This document shows, piece after piece, positions 12,666 through 16,687 of a stretch of 16,687 nt of DNA. The stretch lies in contig JAIXSD010000426.1 in assembly GCA_027484885.1 (NCBI GenBank), positions 1 through 16,687 on the forward strand, read 5' to 3'. This DNA comes from Rubrivivax sp. (GTDB lineage Bacteria > Pseudomonadota > Gammaproteobacteria > Burkholderiales > Burkholderiaceae_C). A model generated the notes under the pieces. The model was not told the origin of the DNA and did not search any database. It saw nothing but the letters and a program-made list of their open reading frames with translations. The first letter of the stretch is position 1; every line of letters begins with the position of its first letter. Made by a program: the position numbers and the translations under genes.

Positions 12666-14537
12666 ATGGCAGTGAAGAAGGTGTTTTCGGGCCTGTGGTG
12701 GGCCGTGGGCAAGGTCTGGTGGCTTTTGGATGCCAGCCGGCGCGCCCTGCTCAATCTCTTGCTCTTGTTGATCCTGGTGCTGATTGGCGTCAGCCTGTTC
12801 TCGCAGGGGCCGACCCCGCTCAAGGACAAGACCACCTTGGTGCTGAATCTGCAAGGCCCGCTGGTCGAGCAGTTCTCGGGCTCGGCCCGTGACCAGGCCA
12901 TGGCCCAGCTGCAAGGCAGCCACCAGCGCCAGACGCGCTTGCGCGATGTGCTGAGCACCCTGGACGCCGCCGCCCAAGACCCGCAGATCGGCAGCGTGCT
13001 GCTGGCGCTGGATGACTTCTCCGGCGCCGGCCTGGCCGGCCTGGGCGAGGTGGCCGCGGCCCTGGACCGCTTCAAGGCCAAGGGCAAGCCGGTGCTGGCC
13101 TACGGTGATGGCTACAGCCAGCGCGCCTACTACCTGGCTTCGCGTGCCAACGAGGTGTATCTGCACCCCATGGGTGCCGTGCAGATCGAAGGTTTTGGCC
13201 GCTACCGCGCCTACTACAAGGACGCGCTGGACCGCCTGGGCGTCAGCGCCAATGTGCTGCGTGTCGGCGCGTTCAAGAACGCGGCCGAGCCTTACTTTGC
13301 CAACAGCCCGTCCAAAGAAGCGCTGGAGGCCGAGGCTTATCTCTACAACGACCTCTGGGAGCGCTACACCGGTGCTGTCGAGGCAGCGCGCAAGCTGCCC
13401 AAGGGCAGCCTCGCCAAGGGCATCGACATCTTGCCCGAGACGCTGACCGCGCTCAAGGGCGACACGGCGCAGCTGGCCCTGCAAGCCAAGCTGGTGGACG
13501 GGCTCAAGACCCGTGATGAGATGCGCGAGCTGCTGATCGCGCGCGGGGCCAAGGACGACAAGGGCAAGAGCTTCCGCCAGGTCACCCTGGCCGAGTACCA
13601 GGCCTACATCAAACCCAAGAGCGCTCTGGGCGACAGCGTCGGCGTGGTGGTGGCCGAGGGCGAGATCGTCGATGGCGATGCCTCGCCCGGCCGCATCGGG
13701 GGCGACTCGACCGCGCGCCTGATCCGCCAGGCCCGCGAAGACGACAAGGTCAAGGCCGTGGTGCTGCGGGTCAATTCGCCCGGCGGCAGCGCGTTTGCAT
13801 CCGAGGTCATCCGCCGCGAGCTGGAGCTGACCCGGAAGGCCGGCAAGCCGGTCGTCATCTCCATGGGCGATGTGGCGGCCTCGGGGGGCTATTGGGTCTC
13901 CATGTCCTCGGACCAGGTGATTGCCGACCCTGCCACCATCACCGGCTCCATCGGCGTCTTCGGCATGCTGCCCACCGGCGACAAGCTGCTGGACAAGCTC
14001 TCGGTGCACACCGGCGGCTACACGACGAGCTGGCTGGCGGGCGGCTTCGATCCGCGCCGTCCGCTGGACCCTCGCCTGGCCACCACGGTGCAGCAAAGCA
14101 TCAACCACATCTACGACGAGTTCACCGCCAAGACCGCGGCGGCGCGCAAGAAGAGCGTGGCCGAAATCCATGCCGTGGCCCAGGGCCGGGTCTGGACCGG
14201 CGCGCAGGCCAAGGAGCGCGGCCTGATCGATCGCCTGGGCAGCTTCGACGACGCCGTGCGCGCCGCCGCCAAGCTGGCCAATATCGAAGGCAAGCCGCCG
14301 TTGAGCTATGTCGAGCGCGAGATGGGGCGTGTCGAGCGCCTGCTGTCCAGCCTGGACCAGATCGTCGCGCCCTCGATCGCCGCCGCCGTGCGCACCGAGC
14401 TGGGCCTGGGCGAGGCGGCGACCTTGCTGCCCAAGGCGGCGCAAGAGATGCAACGCGATCTGGCCTTCGTCACCGAGCGTGCCGAGGGCGGCCGGCCCTT
14501 CAACACCTTTGTCCATTGCCTGTGCACCGCGCCGTGA
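12666..14537 (+). CDS. sppA: Signal peptide peptidase SppA, 67K type (protease IV)
   Basis: A 623-residue protein of the long, two-domain SppA class, near the E. coli length of 618. An N-terminal transmembrane segment (about 27-45, LLNLLLLLILVLIGVSLF) anchors it in the inner membrane with the catalytic domains in the periplasm, where it degrades cleaved signal peptides. The Ser/Lys dyad is visible: Lys185 in YRAYYKDALDRLGV in the N-terminal half and Ser406 in GDVAASGGYW in the C-terminal half. VNSPGGSAFASE and TGSIGVFGMLPT are further family signatures. GGGAG lies five bases before ATG 12666, which sets the start. The gene is followed by a 10-bp hairpin and then the metX promoter, so it is not in the methionine operon. 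Confidence 0.95.
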   Translation: MAVKKVFSGLWWAVGKVWWLLDASRRALLNLLLLLILVLIGVSLFSQGPTPLKDKTTLVLNLQGPLVEQFSGSARDQAMAQLQGSHQRQTRLRDVLSTLDAAAQDPQIGSVLLALDDFSGAGLAGLGEVAAALDRFKAKGKPVLAYGDGYSQRAYYLASRANEVYLHPMGAVQIEGFGRYRAYYKDALDRLGVSANVLRVGAFKNAAEPYFANSPSKEALEAEAYLYNDLWERYTGAVEAARKLPKGSLAKGIDILPETLTALKGDTAQLALQAKLVDGLKTRDEMRELLIARGAKDDKGKSFRQVTLAEYQAYIKPKSALGDSVGVVVAEGEIVDGDASPGRIGGDSTARLIRQAREDDKVKAVVLRVNSPGGSAFASEVIRRELELTRKAGKPVVISMGDVAASGGYWVSMSSDQVIADPATITGSIGVFGMLPTGDKLLDKLSVHTGGYTTSWLAGGFDPRRPLDPRLATTVQQSINHIYDEFTAKTAAARKKSVAEIHAVAQGRVWTGAQAKERGLIDRLGSFDDAVRAAAKLANIEGKPPLSYVEREMGRVERLLSSLDQIVAPSIAAAVRTELGLGEAATLLPKAAQEMQRDLAFVTERAEGGRPFNTFVHCLCTAP

Positions 14538-14558
14538 AGCAGGGCCGCTGAATGAGGT

Positions 14559-14584
14559 GCCTGACGGCCAAGGCGCCGTCAGGC
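14559..14584 (+). terminator. Perfect 10-bp hairpin after sppA
   Basis: GCCTGACGGC and GCCGTCAGGC pair around a 6-nt loop, 21 bases after the sppA stop. It ends 13 bp before the metX -10 box, so its 3' arm occupies the -35 region of that promoter. It lacks a T-tract. Confidence 0.6.
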
Positions 14585-14597
14585 CCTTCATCCTCCC

Positions 14598-14603
14598 TAT
14601 AAT
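14598..14603 (+). promoter_or_regulatory. metX -10 box (TATAAT)
   Basis: A perfect TATAAT. A start site seven bases downstream (about 14610) coincides with the first base pair of the SAM-II-like aptamer, as expected if the leader begins with the riboswitch. No strong -35 hexamer is visible. Confidence 0.75.
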
Positions 14604-14610
14604 TGCGACT

Positions 14611-14664
14611 CAGCGCCGATTTGTTCCGAATTGCGGGCGCTCAAAAAATGCCGCTAAAGAGGGA
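14611..14664 (+). promoter_or_regulatory. SAM-II riboswitch aptamer in the metX leader
   Basis: The leader fits the SAM-II H-type pseudoknot. P1 is AGCGC (14612-14616) with GCGCT (14637-14641). The loop carries the conserved GATTT (14618-14622) and CCGAATTGC. P2 is GCGG (14633-14636) with CCGC (14651-14654), formed across P1. The A-rich connector CAAAAAATG and the 3' motif GCTAAAGAGGG complete the pattern. This follows from memory the published metX element with GAUUU, CCGUAUUGC and GCUAAAAAGGG, and P2 keeps pairing with different bases. SAM-II binds S-adenosylmethionine and shuts off methionine synthesis genes. It directly precedes metX, the expected target. I have no covariance-model score. 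Confidence 0.85.
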
Positions 14665-14674
14665 CTCCGCGCAG

Positions 14675-14715
14675 CCGGCGTCCGCTTTCCACTCAGCGGC
14701 GCCGGTTTTGTTTTT
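14675..14715 (+). terminator. Intrinsic terminator in the metX leader (attenuator)
   Basis: CCGGCG-T-CCGCT (14675-14686) pairs with AGCGG-CGCCGG (14695-14705), giving 11 bp with one bulged T and an 8-nt loop. It is followed directly by TTTTGTTTTT (14706-14715). It lies 10 nt after the riboswitch and before the metX Shine-Dalgarno sequence, so it can stop transcription when SAM is bound. Confidence 0.85.
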
Positions 14716-14728
14716 CAGGAGTCTCTCC

Positions 14729-15868
14729 ATGCCCCATGCAGGACAGCTAGGCCATGTCACCCCACAGCGCATGGCCTTCCCCCAGCCCCTGCGCCTGCGC
14801 AGCGGCGCCGAGCTGCGTGACTACGAAATGGTCTACGAGACCTACGGCACGCTCAATGCCGAGCGCAACAATGCCGTGCTGGTCTGCCACGCCCTGAACG
14901 CCAGCCACCATGTCGCCGGCACCTACGCGGGCCAGGACAAGAGCGAAGGCTGGTGGGACAACCTGATCGGCCCCGGCAAGCCCCTGGACACCGACAAGTT
15001 CTTCGTCATCGGCATCAACAACCTCGGCTCCTGCTTTGGCTCCACCGGCCCCATGCACATCAACCCGGCCACAGGCAAGGTCTACGGCGCCGACTTTCCG
15101 GTGGTGACGGTGCAGGACTGGGTTGATGCCCAGGCGCGCGTGCTCGATGCGCTGGGCGTGCAGCAGCTGGCCGCGGTGCTGGGCGGCTCGCTGGGCGGCA
15201 TGCAGGCGCTGGATTGGTCGCTGCGCTACCCCGAGCGCATGCGCCATTGCATCGCCATTGCCACGGCACCGGCTCTGTCGGCGCAGAACATCGCCTTCAA
15301 TGAAGTGGCGCGCCGCGCCATCATCACCGACCCCGATTTCCACGGCGGCCATTTCTACGAACACGGCGTGGTGCCCAAGCGCGGCCTGCGCGTGGCACGC
15401 ATGATCGGCCACATCACCTATCTGTCTGACGATGCGATGGAGCAGAAGTTCGGCCGCGAGCTGCGTGCCGCCGAGCTGGGCTACAGCACGCAGGACATCG
15501 AGTTCCAGATCGAAAGCTATCTGCGCCACCAGGGCGACAAGTTCAGCGACTACTTCGATGCCAACACCTATTTGCTGATCACGCGGGCGCTCGACTACTT
15601 CGACCCGGCGCGTGAGCATGGCGGCAACCTGAGCCGCGCCTTTGCCAGCGCCCGCTGCAAATACCTGCTGGCCAGCTTCACCACCGATTGGCGCTTCTCG
15701 CCGGCGCGCTCGCGCGAGATCGTCAAGGCCTTGCTCGACAACAAGCGCGATGTCTCGTATGCCGAGATCGACGCGCCACATGGCCACGACGCCTTTTTGC
15801 TCGAAGACCCGCGCTATCACGGCGTCTTGCGCGCTTACTTCCAACGCATCGCCGGAGAACTGCAATGA
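14729..15868 (+). CDS. metX: Homoserine O-acyltransferase MetX
   Basis: A 379-residue alpha/beta-hydrolase-fold acyltransferase. It transfers an acyl group from acyl-CoA to the hydroxyl of L-homoserine, the first committed step of methionine synthesis, in the cytoplasm. Family features are the N-terminal [47 protein letters not shown], the nucleophile elbow [12 protein letters not shown] (Ser154), Asp320 in [12 protein letters not shown], and His353 in [11 protein letters not shown]. Many betaproteobacterial MetX proteins use succinyl-CoA despite the acetyltransferase name, and I cannot decide the donor by eye. I chose ATG 14729 because AGGAG lies seven bases upstream and the protein then starts at the family's normal N-terminus; the frame extends back to 14603 only through a TTG in the leader. 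The stop overlaps the metW start (ATGA). Expression is probably controlled by the SAM-II element and terminator upstream. Confidence 0.96.
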   Translation: MPHAGQLGHVTPQRMAFPQPLRLRSGAELRDYEMVYETYGTLNAERNNAVLVCHALNASHHVAGTYAGQDKSEGWWDNLIGPGKPLDTDKFFVIGINNLGSCFGSTGPMHINPATGKVYGADFPVVTVQDWVDAQARVLDALGVQQLAAVLGGSLGGMQALDWSLRYPERMRHCIAIATAPALSAQNIAFNEVARRAIITDPDFHGGHFYEHGVVPKRGLRVARMIGHITYLSDDAMEQKFGRELRAAELGYSTQDIEFQIESYLRHQGDKFSDYFDANTYLLITRALDYFDPAREHGGNLSRAFASARCKYLLASFTTDWRFSPARSREIVKALLDNKRDVSYAEIDAPHGHDAFLLEDPRYHGVLRAYFQRIAGELQ

Positions 15869-16443
15869 GCTCGGTCCTGCAACAAATTGCCGCCCTGGTG
15901 CCTGAAGGCTCGCGCGTGCTGGACCTCGGCTGCGGCACCGGTGCGCTGCTTGACCACCTGATCCGCCACAAAGGCTGCAGCGGCTACGGTGTCGAGCTCG
16001 ACGACGCCAATCTGCTGGCCTGCGCCCAGCGCGGCGTCAACGTCATCCAGCTCAATCTGGAAGAAGGCCTGTCCATCTTCGAGGATCAGAGCTTTGACGT
16101 GGTGCTGCAGCTGGAGACCCTGCAGCATCTGCGCAATACCGAGGCCATGCTGCGTGAGACCGCGCGCGTCGGCCGCATCGGCATCGTCAGCTTCCCCAAT
16201 TTCGCCCACTGGGCCAACCGCGCCCAGGTGCTGATGGGCCGCATGCCGGTGACCCGCGTGCTGCCCTACGAGTGGTACGACACGCCCAATATCCGCGTCG
16301 GCACCTACGCCGATTTTGAGGTGCTGGCGCGCAAGAACCGCCTGCGCGTGCTCGACAGCTTCGGCATCCAGAACGGCCAGACCGTGCGGACATTTCCCAA
16401 CCTGCTGGCGAGCATGGCGGTGTTCAAGTTTGATCGGGGGTGA
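15865..16443 (+). CDS. metW: Methionine biosynthesis protein MetW (methyltransferase-like)
   Basis: A 192-residue class I methyltransferase-fold protein. Motif I is VLDLGCGTG (18-26), followed by YGVELDD and then [15 protein letters not shown]. The MetW-specific C-terminal part contains [36 protein letters not shown]. MetW is found next to MetX in many proteobacteria and is needed there for homoserine acyltransferase function, probably as a partner protein; any methyl transfer reaction is not established. The ATG overlaps the metX stop (ATGA), showing a translationally coupled operon. The longer frame back to 15688 runs inside metX and is not a real N-terminus. Confidence 0.95.
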   Translation: MSSVLQQIAALVPEGSRVLDLGCGTGALLDHLIRHKGCSGYGVELDDANLLACAQRGVNVIQLNLEEGLSIFEDQSFDVVLQLETLQHLRNTEAMLRETARVGRIGIVSFPNFAHWANRAQVLMGRMPVTRVLPYEWYDTPNIRVGTYADFEVLARKNRLRVLDSFGIQNGQTVRTFPNLLASMAVFKFDRG

Positions 16444-16470
16444 GGGGCGCGGGGCGTGAATCGTGAGTGG

Positions 16471-16498
16471 GTGAACAGGTGAACAGGTGAACAGGTGA
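16471..16498. repeat. Tandem repeat: three copies of GTGAACAG plus a partial copy
   Basis: Three perfect 8-bp units at 16471-16494, then GTGA, 27 bp after the metW stop in the convergent metW/GGDEF intergenic region. Its GGTGA core is the complement of the TCACC core in the array at 16531-16558. Confidence 0.9.
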
Positions 16499-16530
16499 GG
16501 TCTTCTCGCGAGGGGACGGTCGTTGACGAT

Positions 16531-16558
16531 TCACCAATCACCAATCACCAATCACCAG
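16531..16558. repeat. Tandem repeat: three copies of TCACCAA plus TCACCAG
   Basis: Four 7-bp units (the last with one change), followed by TCACCCT. On the minus strand the array includes the stop codon (16554-16552) of the GGDEF gene, so it begins within that gene's last codons. It can pair imperfectly with the GTGAACAG array to form a stem across 16471-16563. Confidence 0.9.
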
Positions 16559-16687
16559 TCACCCTTCTCCTCCCCGCTGACACAGGCCCGGTTGCGCCCG
16601 GCGTTCTTGGCCTGGTAGAGCAGGGTGTCGGCCCGCTGGTAGAGCCGCTCCGGCCCTTCGCCGGGCCGCATCAGGGCGGCGCCCAGG
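16552..16687 (-). CDS. C-terminal end of a GGDEF-domain protein (probable diguanylate cyclase), truncated by the window edge
   Basis: Reading the minus strand from 16686, 44 residues precede a TGA at 16554-16552. They include RPGEGPERLYQRADTLLYQA and KNAGRNRACV, the typical C-terminal end of a GGDEF domain (RAD.ALY.AK..GRN). GGDEF proteins make cyclic di-GMP from two GTP. The active-site GGDEF motif and any sensor or membrane domain lie outside the window, so activity cannot be judged. The last residues, EEKGDW, are encoded partly by the tandem repeat. The gene is convergent with metW. Confidence 0.82.
   Translation of the reverse strand, partial: LGAALMRPGEGPERLYQRADTLLYQAKNAGRNRACVSGEEKGDW

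Noticed and set aside
12354..14591. A 745-residue minus-strand frame opposite sppA
   Set aside because: SppA has its catalytic Lys and Ser and a ribosome binding site; the antisense product is Gln/His/Ala-rich with no domain.
14603..14728. An N-terminal extension of MetX to a TTG at 14603
   Set aside because: It covers the riboswitch and the terminator; ATG 14729 has a good ribosome binding site and the family's usual N-terminus.
15688..15864. A longer MetW frame starting inside metX
   Set aside because: The extra residues are an out-of-frame shadow of metX; the ATGA overlap at 15865 gives the normal MetW start.
16471..16558. The short tandem repeats as a CRISPR array
   Set aside because: The units are 7-8 bp and directly abutting, with no spacers and no cas genes.

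Overview
The window is GC-rich, densely coded DNA that looks like a betaproteobacterium of the order Burkholderiales. The reasons are the metX-metW pair, the CTG/GCC-rich codon use, PEP-CTERM proteins, and promoter -10 hexamers of the CACAAT/TATAAT type just upstream of genes. A Roseateles/Pelomonas/Rubrivivax-like genus is my best guess, but the sequence alone does not fix it. I see no tRNA, rRNA, CRISPR array, insertion sequence or phage gene.

Bases 1-1956 are the C-terminal part of an S9 (prolyl oligopeptidase family) serine peptidase. Bases 2003-10939 look like one metal-homeostasis island, most probably for zinc. A Fur-family repressor (probably Zur) faces a two-gene operon on the minus strand: a ZnuD-type TonB-dependent receptor, then a large lipoprotein three bases behind it. 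Divergent from the receptor are three consecutive paralogous secreted proteins that share an N-terminal His and an HxHL motif and resemble the Zur-repressed all3515 family of cyanobacteria. The first is fused to seven 65-residue, four-cysteine repeats. The second and third end in PEP-CTERM sorting signals. A 17-bp inverted repeat, (A/G)TGCAA-N5-TTGCAT, occurs twice in the divergent receptor/paralogue promoter and once before the third paralogue. It is the likely shared operator of the nearby repressor.

Bases 11019-14537 are more ordinary: a LuxR-type regulator with a degenerate receiver domain (minus strand), a glutathione S-transferase family protein, and the 67K-type signal peptide peptidase SppA.

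Bases 14598-16443 are the methionine biosynthesis operon metX-metW. Its leader holds a strong match to a SAM-II riboswitch, starting at about +1 of a TATAAT promoter. An intrinsic terminator with a T-tract follows, before the metX ribosome binding site, so transcription attenuation by SAM is the likely control. Two short tandem-repeat arrays of complementary character lie between metW and the convergent, truncated 3' end of a GGDEF (diguanylate cyclase) gene at the right edge.
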